Positions 25,010 to 34,216 of a stretch of DNA of 64,000 nucleotides are shown here, piece after piece. The stretch spans positions 1 to 64,000 of the IMG/VR virus record IMGVR_UViG_3300012189_000001. One strand, given 5' to 3'. The notes under the pieces were generated by a model. It ran no database searches, was not told the DNA's origin, and worked only from the letters and a program-made list of their open reading frames with translations. Numbering within the stretch: position 1 is the stretch's first letter; each line of letters opens with the position of its first letter. The stretch comes from a virus. The position numbers and the translations under genes are program-made.

Positions 25010-25432
25010 ATGGCAGCTTTTCAGAAATTTCAGTTTTTTGTGGAAGATGTTGGTAAGAAGTTGCACAATCTCAATACGGATACCCTTAAAGTTCTACTAA
25101 CCAACACAGCGCCGGTTGCGGGAAACCACGTCTATGCGGATATCAGTGCTACAGAATTGGCGAATGGCAATGGCTATCTCACTGGTGGTACGGCCATTGG
25201 CGCGAACGCGTATTCTCAAGCTTCGGGTATTGCAAAACTCACAGGCAACAGTGTAGTATTTACGGCAACTGGCGCGATGGGACCATTTCGGTATGTTGCC
25301 ATATATAATGTCACGGCAACCAACAAAAACTTGATTGGTTTTTATGATTACGGACAGTCGATTACTCTAGCTAATGGTGACACCTTCACGGTTGCTTTTG
25401 ACGCGACTGCGGGTATCCTTACGATTACGTAG
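25010..25432 (+). CDS. conserved phage tail-region protein
   Basis: A 140-residue protein with a pattern common in phage tail regions: FFVEDVGKKLHNLNTDTLKV near the start, then L-T-N-T-A-P-V, NGYLTGGTA, and GPFRYVAIYNVTA with LIGFYDYGQSITL. It is beta-rich and probably a virion component attached near fibres. The molecular role is unknown. GACGAAATAA precedes the ATG without a strong ribosome-binding site. Confidence 0.6.
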   Translation: MAAFQKFQFFVEDVGKKLHNLNTDTLKVLLTNTAPVAGNHVYADISATELANGNGYLTGGTAIGANAYSQASGIAKLTGNSVVFTATGAMGPFRYVAIYNVTATNKNLIGFYDYGQSITLANGDTFTVAFDATAGILTIT

Positions 25433-25440
25433 GGGGTGCC

Positions 25441-25902
25441 GTGAGTGCATTTACTATCACTGCTGCCAAGGGTTCATTCACCCTAGACGGAAAAGCTGCT
25501 CAATTGCGTGGCCCACTCCAAGCAATTGTGGGTGCGTTTACTTTACTTGGAAGTGTTGCAGGGGTCCGAGTTGATGCACAGGTATCAGCGAACGTTGGTA
25601 CCTTTGTAGAAGCAGGGCAAAATGCAACGTTAAACGTAGTACTAGGTATGCCAGCCGCTGTTGGCGTCTTTGTGCTAACAGGCCAAACAGCGCAAATAGG
25701 TCGCGCTACACCTCCCCTTTCCGCTGTTGTGGGAGCATTTGTTGAGGCAGGTCAAAGCGCAACTTTTAATGTGACTCTCACCATGACGGCTAGTGTAGGG
25801 GTATTTACAGAGATTGGAAACGACGTCAGTTTTATAGCGAAACAAGCACTCATGCCAACAGCGCCTGGCATCATCTTCGATGCTCTTTTTGGCGGATTTT
25901 AG
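25441..25902 (+). CDS. repeat-built beta protein
   Basis: A 153-residue protein with GTG start made of about five repeats of 27-30 residues, each with V-G-x-F-x-x-x-G-Q-x-A or a close variant. Such glycine/valine/alanine repeats without charged residues suggest a fibrous beta structure. The C-terminus (PGIIFDALFGGF) is hydrophobic. No enzymatic motif. Confidence 0.6.
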   Translation: MSAFTITAAKGSFTLDGKAAQLRGPLQAIVGAFTLLGSVAGVRVDAQVSANVGTFVEAGQNATLNVVLGMPAAVGVFVLTGQTAQIGRATPPLSAVVGAFVEAGQSATFNVTLTMTASVGVFTEIGNDVSFIAKQALMPTAPGIIFDALFGGF

Positions 25903-25910
25903 AGGGGTCT

Positions 25911-26288
25911 ATGTCAGCACTTATTAAAGCGGAACTCGATCTCAAAGGCATTATTGACTCTCTCCCAATTGGCCCCTGGCCTTTTGCAAACTCGGGAGTC
26001 TATTCTATCTTTTTCGGCGCGAATATAAACCTGGCGACTGTTACTGCGGTGCAGGTTATTGGTGGTGTTAGTCCCATCATCTCTTCTATTACGACGATAC
26101 AATTTCTGTTGATTGTGCCGACACAAACCATCAAAGTTGGTCTGCACGGGGTGAGTGCACAAGCAAATGGTTTTACACTGAATGCAAATGCTCCTCTATG
26201 CATTAACGGTGGAAGTCTCACATCCTTGAGTTTGTATAATTTGTCCACAGCCTCTGCAAGTATCTTTCTTGGCATTGGCGGAGTATAA
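25911..26288 (+). CDS. fibre-tip-like domain, divergent third copy
   Basis: A 125-residue protein similar in the second half to the domains at 23416 and 24631: a strand T-I-K-V-G-L-H-G, then GFTLNANAPLCI and a final L-S-L-Y-N-L-S-T-A. The first half has diverged. Separate tip variants side by side suggest cassette exchange. Confidence 0.5.
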   Translation: MSALIKAELDLKGIIDSLPIGPWPFANSGVYSIFFGANINLATVTAVQVIGGVSPIISSITTIQFLLIVPTQTIKVGLHGVSAQANGFTLNANAPLCINGGSLTSLSLYNLSTASASIFLGIGGV

Positions 26289-26290
26289 TC

Positions 26291-26956
26291 GTGAATCTTG
26301 GCGCTCTTGTAACTCTCGTGGAACAGAAATTAGGCAGTCAAACTACTTTTTATACCGATGCTGAAATCGTAGACCATGGGATTAACCCCGCGCAGCGACT
26401 TATATGTCTGACCTATCCTATGCTGAATTATGTGCGTACAACGGTAGCTGTCACGACGGATCAGCCAATTATTGACTTGCGAGAACTGCTTGACGGAAGC
26501 CTGAATATTATTGGAAACCGATTTCGCCATGTGCGCCGTGTTTCTCTGGGCAATGTGACAGACAACCTTTCAACGCCCACTGCGGCAACTGGAGAGTTGC
26601 AAAAATTGGAACAGACAACAGTGAAACGCCTCGCCGGGCGTAATGACTGGTTCGCTTTGCACGGCGAAGTGCGAAAGTATTGGATGTGGGGTCAATACTT
26701 CCTTGGTGTGTATAAACGACCCATCGCTGCGACAACCTTGACGATCATATACAGCGCCGCTCCTGCTCCTCTTGCTCTTGCAGCACCAACAGGCATCCCA
26801 GACATTCCCGCTGTCTACCACCCTGTTATCGCGGAAATTGCCACGGGTTTGCTGATTATGAAAGAAGGTGCTCCACAGACAGAGCGTGGATTGGCCCGAA
26901 TTAAAGCAGGATTAAATCTCGCACTACAAGATCCTGTCGCAGAAAGGCTAGGATAG
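26291..26956 (+). CDS. head-tail adaptor-like protein 3
   Basis: A 221-residue protein with GTG start. It has a helical N-terminus with Y-T-D-A-E-I-V-D-H-G-I-N-P-A-Q-R, a beta middle, and W-M-W-G-Q-Y-F-L-G-V-Y-K-R-P near 140. This is the general plan of phage adaptor and tail-completion proteins. Its stop overlaps the start of adaptor 4 (both at 26956), so the pair is probably made together. Confidence 0.5.
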   Translation: MNLGALVTLVEQKLGSQTTFYTDAEIVDHGINPAQRLICLTYPMLNYVRTTVAVTTDQPIIDLRELLDGSLNIIGNRFRHVRRVSLGNVTDNLSTPTAATGELQKLEQTTVKRLAGRNDWFALHGEVRKYWMWGQYFLGVYKRPIAATTLTIIYSAAPAPLALAAPTGIPDIPAVYHPVIAEIATGLLIMKEGAPQTERGLARIKAGLNLALQDPVAERLG

Positions 26957-27600
26957 TGACCACTCTTGCCAATGAAATCACCCGTGTGCAACTCATGCTT
27001 CAAGATATTGATGTATCAGGCGGTAATATCACCCTGATAACTCAGTCAATCACTGAAGCTGCTCAGAAACTTGCGCGGCTAAATTACTTTCCACAAATCA
27101 GTTGGCTGCAAGGGATCACAGGCCAGAGTATCTACACATTGCCCGCCACCAATGTGAATATATCACATGTATTGTACAATGAAAAAGTTTTACGCTACGT
27201 TACTGAATCTTCCTTTGATCGACATATCACTGGATGGGAAAAACTCATAGGGGAACCTCGATACTGGACATACGACAACATTACACGAAATACCGTGCGG
27301 ATCATCCCTGCCCCTTCGCGCACCGGAGCGGTTGTGGTGTTTGATCCTGATGACCCACTCGCCAATGCGGGTGTGAATAATTTAATTGTGTTCGCATCTG
27401 ATGATGTGAGCGCTAACCTTGGCGCTGTTGTTATGCCCACGCTTCTTGATTATGATGACTTTATCGTGTATTATGGGGTATATTTACACGCAATGAAGGA
27501 AACAACTCAACAGAATCAGCCTGTAGCCAATGCTGCAAACTTACTAGCAGAAATGTGGCTTCAACTCATGGAAAAGAGGAAAGCTAGTGGCCCGAACTAA
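26956..27600 (+). CDS. head-tail adaptor-like protein 4
   Basis: A 214-residue protein with GTG start. It has an N-terminal helix (ITRVQLMLQDID), a Q-S-I-Y-T-L-P turn that recurs in adaptors, and a middle with W-T-Y-D-N-I-T-R and I-I-P-A-P. The C-terminal half carries long helices. Probably another ring or completion protein next to the tail hub genes. Confidence 0.5.
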   Translation: MTTLANEITRVQLMLQDIDVSGGNITLITQSITEAAQKLARLNYFPQISWLQGITGQSIYTLPATNVNISHVLYNEKVLRYVTESSFDRHITGWEKLIGEPRYWTYDNITRNTVRIIPAPSRTGAVVVFDPDDPLANAGVNNLIVFASDDVSANLGAVVMPTLLDYDDFIVYYGVYLHAMKETTQQNQPVANAANLLAEMWLQLMEKRKASGPN

Positions 27601-27775
27601 ATCATCTGATATAGGTATGTGGAAAGAGCCTACGCATAAAGAACAAGCTGATCATCATATTGATGAGGCGGTCAAGCATGCGGCATTAGAGCATCCTCAG
27701 ACCAAAAAACTCATGAAGAGTATCAAAGCAGATATGTTGAAGGCGTCGAAAGCCCCAAAAATAAAGAAAAAGTAG
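27587..27775 (+). CDS. 62-residue lysine/histidine-rich protein
   Basis: GTG start, overlapping the previous gene by 14 nt. The product is rich in histidine in the middle and lysine at the end. It is probably helical and soluble. No family recognised. Its stop is followed one base later by the next ATG. Confidence 0.5.
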   Translation: MARTKSSDIGMWKEPTHKEQADHHIDEAVKHAALEHPQTKKLMKSIKADMLKASKAPKIKKK

Positions 27776-27776
27776 C

Positions 27777-28574
27777 ATGAAGAAGTACCCTACTGGGCTT
27801 GTTATTGCTCAAGATTATCAAATGGAGTTGGTGCGCAGTTTTCTTTTTGGTGGTCAGTTAGATGGGCATCTTCCTTTTTTCTTTGTTGGACATAATGAAA
27901 ATATAAATATAGCAACTGTTCCACAAGATATATGGCCACTTGGTGGGCTCTACCAATTTCCAACAAGTGCAGTAGCTGTCGAAGTTCTTTCGTCATCGGC
28001 GAATGATACAGCGGCTGGAACAGGTTTGAGAACGGTCTCAGTCAGCGGTCTCGACGCTGATTACAACCCCATAGCTCAGATCGTGACATTGAATGGCACC
28101 ACGCCAGTGGCACTTACACAGCAATATTTCCGCATTAACGGTTTTATTGGTTTGACTGTCGGTTCGGCTGCGAGTAACGTTGGCGACATTACAATAAGAA
28201 CGGCATTCAGTCAGACCATTCTTAGCCGTATTCCTGTTGGCCAAGGGCGAGCACAACAGGCGATATGGACTGTGCCTGCGGGAAGAACATTTTTTGCAAA
28301 ACATGTTTCAGCGGGGATTAAAAGGATCAAGGCGGGTGATTTTGTAAGTATTGTTATACACACACGGGCAGCGGGAGGGCCGTGGACCCGACGAATCACT
28401 TTGCCACCAGCGAATACGGGTACCAACTTTGTCATATTTGAAACTAACATACCGGCTGTAGTCGCAGAAAAAACGGATTTGCGCTTTACGGCTGTGGATG
28501 TGGCATTAGATGCTACTGCGGTGCAAGCTACGATTCTCGGCGTTCATGTGGCCAACGCAGACACTTTTTGGTAA
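27777..28574 (+). CDS. virion structural protein (marine-phage type)
   Basis: A 265-residue beta-rich protein. The pattern QDIWPLGGLYQFPTSA, then LSSSANDTAAGTG, VSGLDADYNPIAQ and V-T-L-N-G matches a structural protein family I know from podovirus tail and fibre regions. It has no signal peptide or catalytic motif. Located between adaptors and fibres, it is likely attached to the tail. Confidence 0.6.
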   Translation: MKKYPTGLVIAQDYQMELVRSFLFGGQLDGHLPFFFVGHNENINIATVPQDIWPLGGLYQFPTSAVAVEVLSSSANDTAAGTGLRTVSVSGLDADYNPIAQIVTLNGTTPVALTQQYFRINGFIGLTVGSAASNVGDITIRTAFSQTILSRIPVGQGRAQQAIWTVPAGRTFFAKHVSAGIKRIKAGDFVSIVIHTRAAGGPWTRRITLPPANTGTNFVIFETNIPAVVAEKTDLRFTAVDVALDATAVQATILGVHVANADTFW

Positions 28575-28579
28575 TCACT

Positions 28580-29980
28580 ATGGCTGTACAAAGTCTAGGA
28601 AATCCGCAAATTAGTGGACGTACCGTCGATGAATTGCGCGTATCGACACAATTTTGGCTGCAACAAGTTTTCAACCATCTTGATAGGGTCACTGGGTTAC
28701 GCGGTAACCCCAAACTTTTCAGTTCCCTTGATGTGGGCGGCAATAGTATCATAAATGTGGCAGCAGGATCAAATCCTACTGATGTTATTGTAAAATCGCA
28801 AGCATTGACATTGCAAACAACGCCGACGGGTACGGTGTTTAACGCGAACACAACGCCCATTGTCAACGCAGCCCCTGCTGTGCAGCCCACAGATGTCCCG
28901 ACGTTGAACCAAGTCGTGACTCTTATTACGACGACAATCAGCACAACGACATCAGGATTGACATTTACCGCGTTGGCTGTTGGATTTTCGATTAAGGGCG
29001 GTGTAGCCCCCAAAACCTTAACGGTTGATCTAAACCTTACTGCATCAACGAGTATCAGTGTAGCGGGAACTGCGAATCGAATCAGTACGAGTGGAAGCAC
29101 CTCACTTTCTGTCGGTGGTACGATTAGTACTATTGACATTGCAGCTACCTATGTTGGACAGGCCAGCATTACCACGCTGGGAACTATCAGTACTGGTACA
29201 TGGCAGGGGTCAGTCATTGCTGGACAGTATGGCGGTACAGGTGTAGCAAACACCGGGGAAACAATTACGCTTGGCGGCAACCTCACAACCACTGGGGCAT
29301 TTGCCTCGACTTTTACGGTTACAGGAGCTTTTACATACACTTTTCCTGGTGGCACAAGCACATTACTGGCGAACAACTTTGGTATCACTGGCGGTACCAC
29401 CTTAATTGGAGACACCGCAGCAAGCGGCAATTTGACTTTTCAGTCTACAAGTAATGCTACTCGCGGTGCTGTGCTCTTTCAAATAGGGCAATCGACAGGA
29501 TTTGCCGGGCTCGTTGGCATTATAGACGTGCAAACGAGTAGCGCAGGCATTGGTAACACCGCAGACACGAATGATGATACGCTTTTTACGTACACGTTAC
29601 CCATTAATGCGTTAAACACAAATGGAAAGTCACTACGCGGTATCGCCAACGGTCATTTTGCGACAAATGGTAATAACAAACGAGTCAAATTCTTTTTTGC
29701 CGGGACAGCAATTGCTGATTCCGGTGTTGTGACTTCGAACAATGTTGACTGGACATGCACTTTTGAACTTGCACGTATAGACAGTACCCACGTATCCGCT
29801 GTGGGGGTATTTACGGCCAACGGTGTTGCTTCCGTTGTCACAGTGACTCCCAATCTGGTGGTAGCAGATTTGACTGCGAACACAAGTATCGTTAAAATTA
29901 CTGGGGCGTCTCCAACCACTGGAGCAGCAAATGACGTGTTGGGTTACCAAATGCGCACACGCTTTGAACAGCTAACATAG
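28580..29980 (+). CDS. tail fibre protein (cytoplasmic form)
   Basis: A 466-residue protein starting MAVQSLGNPQISGRTV. It has an N-terminal attachment part (1-100), a threonine/serine/glycine-rich shaft, and the fibre motif TLGTISTGTWQGSVI followed by YGGTG around residues 215-225. A later block resembles part of the secreted fibre at 18326. It has no signal peptide and is the best candidate for a normal receptor-binding fibre. An in-frame TTG at 28568 is less likely than the ATG. Confidence 0.7.
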   Translation: MAVQSLGNPQISGRTVDELRVSTQFWLQQVFNHLDRVTGLRGNPKLFSSLDVGGNSIINVAAGSNPTDVIVKSQALTLQTTPTGTVFNANTTPIVNAAPAVQPTDVPTLNQVVTLITTTISTTTSGLTFTALAVGFSIKGGVAPKTLTVDLNLTASTSISVAGTANRISTSGSTSLSVGGTISTIDIAATYVGQASITTLGTISTGTWQGSVIAGQYGGTGVANTGETITLGGNLTTTGAFASTFTVTGAFTYTFPGGTSTLLANNFGITGGTTLIGDTAASGNLTFQSTSNATRGAVLFQIGQSTGFAGLVGIIDVQTSSAGIGNTADTNDDTLFTYTLPINALNTNGKSLRGIANGHFATNGNNKRVKFFFAGTAIADSGVVTSNNVDWTCTFELARIDSTHVSAVGVFTANGVASVVTVTPNLVVADLTANTSIVKITGASPTTGAANDVLGYQMRTRFEQLT

Positions 29981-29988
29981 GCAGATGT

Positions 29989-30144
29989 ATGAAAAAGCTT
30001 TGCATACTGACCCTCGAAGAATCTGATCAATTGATTGCACTGCTTGTAGAGCTCCCAATTAAGTACCTCCCCCTTGTGCAGCAGATTCAGCAGTTTCTCC
30101 AAGGAAAATTTCTTGAGGAAGCTGAGCCAGTAAAAGAGAATTAA
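29989..30144 (+). CDS. 51-residue hypothetical protein
   Basis: An open frame from MKKLCILTLEE to EPVKEN fills the gap exactly: its stop is directly followed by the ATG of the tail hub gene. It is helical with leucine repeats (LIALLVELPIKYLPL). The ribosome-binding site is poor. Function unknown. Confidence 0.45.
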   Translation: MKKLCILTLEESDQLIALLVELPIKYLPLVQQIQQFLQGKFLEEAEPVKEN

Positions 30145-32886
30145 ATGTCTTTCAACCCTTTTCATTTGAATAAGTGGCTTCGAGGTTCGACACTCGTAGG
30201 AAATAGTGACGCTATTCCTGATGATGCTTTACGACGTGCAAATAATGTACGTCTTGATCGCACGCTAGGGCAAATAGAGGCACGTCCGGGTTGGACGTTT
30301 ATTTTTAATCCTTTTATCCCGCCGCTTATCTGGATATCAAAACTCTTTGTATCCGCTACCACCATCATTAGTTACATCCAACAAAACAACCTTTTGACAC
30401 GACATAATGATACATGGGGCGCTGGCTTAGGTATTATCGGCGTGGGATCACAAGTGCTTTCTGATGCCAATTCCCCCGATGGGGCTGGGCACTTCCTCAA
30501 ATACTTCGTCAATCAGTCTGTTGCCATAAAAGACGATGGCGCGACATCAACCTTCATTGGAATACTTCCTGCAACTCTCGCGCCAACCACAGCCGCTCTC
30601 GCAACCGATCTGTTTACACAAATAGACAGCTTTGAAGCTGGTGGCGCTGCAACGTGGACGGGTTCAGGCCTCTCTGCTGGCCCTGCTGATGATGCGACTG
30701 TCTTTCAGGAAGGTACAGGGAGTATGTCTTTTTCTATTGCTGCTTCAACATTTGGCACTGTGGTAAAAGACTACGTCGTGGCCATCAATCTCGATACATT
30801 AGTTGGTGGTGATGCACTTGTAAAAAATGATGACTACATTTTTCTTTGGGTCCGTGTCGATAACCCACAAAATCTCACATACATCCAATTGGATATTGAT
30901 ATTGATAGTGCGACAACGAGTATTGCGGATGCCTGGCGGCGTAACTATTTCAGTTTTAAAGGCGCAGCTCTGACGAGACTCTCGGGCGGTACAAATGAGT
31001 GGACGAAGCTTCAAATTCGTAAATCAGAATTTACGAGGTACGGTACGGATATAAATCGCAGTTTCGCCAATGCTCGCGTGTTTCGTATTGGTTTTCTCAC
31101 AAATAATTCCGGGACTGTGGCAATTAATATTGATGACTTAAAACTACGAGGTGGTATCGGGCTTGAAGGAACGATCAGTTACACAACATGCTATCGCAAT
31201 TCGTCAACAATGGGACGTGGAAATCCGCCAAAAGATGGCAGTGGCGTTGTTCTTTACACAGCCCCTCTCGTTGTAGATCGCCAACGGGTCAATCTCACCA
31301 CAACCAATGTGAGAACGGGAGGTGCAAACAATCCCGGCGACTCTCAGAACGACAGGCTCCTTATTTTTCGCAAGGGAGGCATTTTTACAACGGCTGTACT
31401 GGTAGACACAATTACATCGAATGATCCGTCTCCATATCTCGATGCGAAGTCTGATGCAACTCTCGTGTTGACCAACATCCAGCTTGAAACAGATAATGAT
31501 GTGCCGCCAGCAGCTACCACGACTCGTGTTATCTTCGGACCCGACGGGTCTGGTCATTTCTTTATGATTGTGGATGGTTTCAAGTTGTACATCTCGAAAC
31601 CCTATGAACGTTTGGAAAACCGAGCTGATAATTGGCCTGCTAAGGGCTTTGCTCTTGTAGGTGATGGTTCAACCCAGGTTGTAGCCGGGCTTGCAAGTAG
31701 CACCCAGGTACGTATATGGTCCACCGCGCTCAGCTACAATGTAGTGGGTGTCGGGCAAGATACCTTTCTACCAGTAGCCCTCGATGGCACACGGGGTACG
31801 GTGGGGAAAGATTCGGTGGCAGCAGGGGACGGTGTGATATTTTTCGTTTCCCAGGATGGTATCTACGAAGATGTCAACGGCCAGCAAGTCAAACTTACAT
31901 CTGCCATCGACAAATTCTTTCAGGGTATCACGGTTGACGGCCAATTGGGCTGGAGCACAGTATCGACAGATTTGTCTGATGTGCGCCTTGCTTTCTTACA
32001 CGAGCCAACTGGGTCTGTATTGGTTATGGCTTATGTCGAGGCGACTACCGGCACAAGGAAGCATCTCACGCTTAAGCCAAATATCCAGACAGGGCGTCTC
32101 ACCGAGATCTTTTTCGACTCAAGTAATGTCGCGTCTATTCGATCATTTTTTCTGGATACTCTTCGCCGCAAACTCATCATAGGGGGGTCAGACGGTAGTG
32201 TGTACCAGATCGAAGATCCCACCGCATATTCAGACAACGGAACGGCTATTGTAATAACAGCACGCGAAAAATCCTATGACATTGGACAGCCACAACGCGG
32301 AAAGTTTATCTCACACACAGAAGTCGAAGGAAATACGACTTCGCAAAACCTCACCCTGAAAGCATACTATGATCGTGCTCAATCATCAGAAACTCTTGGC
32401 ACGTTAAATACTTCAACGGATACCAGTGTACAGCAGTTTCCTACGGCAAATCCTACAGTATCTCGACGTGACATAGCACTGGAGGTGAGTGGTTCTGTAA
32501 CAGGACGAGTGATGATCAGCCGTCTTGGACGCTACTGTGAGCCTCAACCTGAAGCGCTGACTTTCTGGGATTCAGGTGTTGTCACATTTGATTTTATCCA
32601 TCAACTTAAGCGACTCCAACTCGATGTGCTCGCGGCTGCCGACTGCACAATTAAAATCTTTTTAGACGGGTCAGTAACACCAGCATTTACTGGCACCCTC
32701 ACTGCCGCGGCACAAAGGCGGTCGATGCCGTTCTATCTCACCTCAGGATTGCAGGCTTCAACGTTTCGAGTTACAATAGTATCTAGCACATCTACGACAT
32801 TTATCCCCTATAAATTTTCGGGCTTTTTTAAACCTCTAGGTGTGGATCAAGATTATCAGGAAAAAGTGCTGCTACAAGGGGTGTAG
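30145..32886 (+). CDS. tail hub / nozzle protein candidate
   Basis: A 913-residue protein, the largest beta-rich one. It begins SFNPFHLNKWLRGS and N-N-V-R-L-D-R-T-L-G-Q-I-E-A-R-P-G-W, a start I associate with podovirus tail tube or stabilisation proteins (comparable in role to T7 gp12 or P22 gp10). Repeated four-strand patterns in the second half suggest a beta-propeller. It would form the nozzle that closes the head below the adaptors. No enzymatic motif was seen. Confidence 0.65.
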   Translation: MSFNPFHLNKWLRGSTLVGNSDAIPDDALRRANNVRLDRTLGQIEARPGWTFIFNPFIPPLIWISKLFVSATTIISYIQQNNLLTRHNDTWGAGLGIIGVGSQVLSDANSPDGAGHFLKYFVNQSVAIKDDGATSTFIGILPATLAPTTAALATDLFTQIDSFEAGGAATWTGSGLSAGPADDATVFQEGTGSMSFSIAASTFGTVVKDYVVAINLDTLVGGDALVKNDDYIFLWVRVDNPQNLTYIQLDIDIDSATTSIADAWRRNYFSFKGAALTRLSGGTNEWTKLQIRKSEFTRYGTDINRSFANARVFRIGFLTNNSGTVAINIDDLKLRGGIGLEGTISYTTCYRNSSTMGRGNPPKDGSGVVLYTAPLVVDRQRVNLTTTNVRTGGANNPGDSQNDRLLIFRKGGIFTTAVLVDTITSNDPSPYLDAKSDATLVLTNIQLETDNDVPPAATTTRVIFGPDGSGHFFMIVDGFKLYISKPYERLENRADNWPAKGFALVGDGSTQVVAGLASSTQVRIWSTALSYNVVGVGQDTFLPVALDGTRGTVGKDSVAAGDGVIFFVSQDGIYEDVNGQQVKLTSAIDKFFQGITVDGQLGWSTVSTDLSDVRLAFLHEPTGSVLVMAYVEATTGTRKHLTLKPNIQTGRLTEIFFDSSNVASIRSFFLDTLRRKLIIGGSDGSVYQIEDPTAYSDNGTAIVITAREKSYDIGQPQRGKFISHTEVEGNTTSQNLTLKAYYDRAQSSETLGTLNTSTDTSVQQFPTANPTVSRRDIALEVSGSVTGRVMISRLGRYCEPQPEALTFWDSGVVTFDFIHQLKRLQLDVLAAADCTIKIFLDGSVTPAFTGTLTAAAQRRSMPFYLTSGLQASTFRVTIVSSTSTTFIPYKFSGFFKPLGVDQDYQEKVLLQGV

Positions 32887-32889
32887 AGA

Positions 32890-34206
32890 ATGGCTGCTCC
32901 GATTTCAACATCTGCGCTAGCTCCAGGGCAAAGCCTTGAGGACTTTCAGCGCATATACAGCGTCTATGCCAATGGCGGCACATGGGACCCCAGTGCGGCG
33001 CAAGGGCCGAGAGGTGGCGTGTACGATCCACAAGGAAACTTTGTGGGCATTCTCGCGCCTCCTGGATCATCTGGTGCACAGCCGGGGGGGAGTGGAAGCT
33101 CGGCGCGACTCAATCCGCAGACTGGGCAATATACCTGGACCCCAGACGATTTACCTCTTGGACTGAGCGATGCGGGCCTCGCCGGATTATTGGGCGGGGC
33201 AGTCCTCACTGCTGGTGTGGGAGGCGGGCTTCTCGTGGGCGGTGGAGCAGCCGCTGCGGGAGCGGGTGCCGCTGCCGGGGCAGAAGCGGGTGCTGCCGGG
33301 GCTGAAGCAGGTGTTACTGGCGCAGAAATCGGGACGGCGGGGGCAGAATTAAGTACGGCTGCTGGCGCTACTGGAGAAGTCGGTGTAGGGGGACTTGAGG
33401 CTGGTGGAGCTGCGGGCGGAGCAGGGGCCTATGCGGGAGCAGGAGGAGCTGCGGGTCTTCCATCACTAGGGCAGATTGCTTCGGGTGCAAGTACGGCAAG
33501 CACATTAGCAAAACTTGGTGGGGGTTTATTGGGTGGCGGAGCAGCGGTTGCCGGGCTGGTGGGTGGCGCAGGCGGAACAGGCGACCTGAAGAACGATCCA
33601 AATAGTGCGGCTATCCTCCAAGAAGGGCGGAATCTTGCCGTAGCAGGCGTCCCCCTACAAGTGAGTGGTGTTCTCGAAGCACTCGCCGCTCTGCGTGCAA
33701 AAGCATCAGGATCGGCTGCGGAGATTTTACCGAGTATTATTGATCGTCTCAGTGCGTTGCGTGGTCAATACTCTGGTGCCTCACAAGCCATTGCGCGAAA
33801 ACTTGGCTATGCTGGTGGTGGTCAAACAGAACGAGAACAAGGAAAAGCGTTGGCCGGGGCAACCCGCCAATACGGCGGACTTATTCAGGGTGAGCAACAA
33901 GCAGGACTTGCAGGCATGTACAAGACACTCGGTGGGTTCTCACCGCTGGTCTCTGGTGTAGCAAGAGAACCAAGCCGCAGTCTTAGCACGTCACCCTTTG
34001 CAACAAATGCAGAAGGGTTGGGTAGCCTGCTCGCGGGTACTCCAGGACTTATTACACAAGCGGGTAAGCTCTTCGGTGGAAGTGGCACTGGCGGTGGAGG
34101 TGGCGGCGGGGACACATATACGACACCTTCAGGACTAGAAACGATTGATGTACAACCAACAGTAAGTGATACTACCATTCCATTGGATCTCTTACCGCCG
34201 TCATAA
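32890..34206 (+). CDS. Gly/Ala-rich ejection protein candidate
   Basis: A 438-residue protein. Residues about 92-220 are almost only glycine, alanine and small hydrophobics, with potential membrane segments (LAGLLGGAVLTAGVGGGLLV); the C-terminal half is helical with a glycine run near 407-414. This is the composition of internal head proteins that leave with the DNA and line a channel across the host envelope. It is the first of four such genes. Confidence 0.55.
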   Translation: MAAPISTSALAPGQSLEDFQRIYSVYANGGTWDPSAAQGPRGGVYDPQGNFVGILAPPGSSGAQPGGSGSSARLNPQTGQYTWTPDDLPLGLSDAGLAGLLGGAVLTAGVGGGLLVGGGAAAAGAGAAAGAEAGAAGAEAGVTGAEIGTAGAELSTAAGATGEVGVGGLEAGGAAGGAGAYAGAGGAAGLPSLGQIASGASTASTLAKLGGGLLGGGAAVAGLVGGAGGTGDLKNDPNSAAILQEGRNLAVAGVPLQVSGVLEALAALRAKASGSAAEILPSIIDRLSALRGQYSGASQAIARKLGYAGGGQTEREQGKALAGATRQYGGLIQGEQQAGLAGMYKTLGGFSPLVSGVAREPSRSLSTSPFATNAEGLGSLLAGTPGLITQAGKLFGGSGTGGGGGGGDTYTTPSGLETIDVQPTVSDTTIPLDLLPPS

Positions 34207-34216
34207 GGACGTTGTT

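Noticed and set aside
29633-29950. Long open frames on the strand opposite fibre and ejection genes, here and elsewhere
   Set aside because: They mirror codon patterns of the real gene, have no ribosome-binding sites and overlap completely.
17253-34206. Possible diversity-generating retroelement, expected near variable fibre genes
   Set aside because: No reverse transcriptase frame and no template/variable repeat pair with adenine-biased differences were seen.
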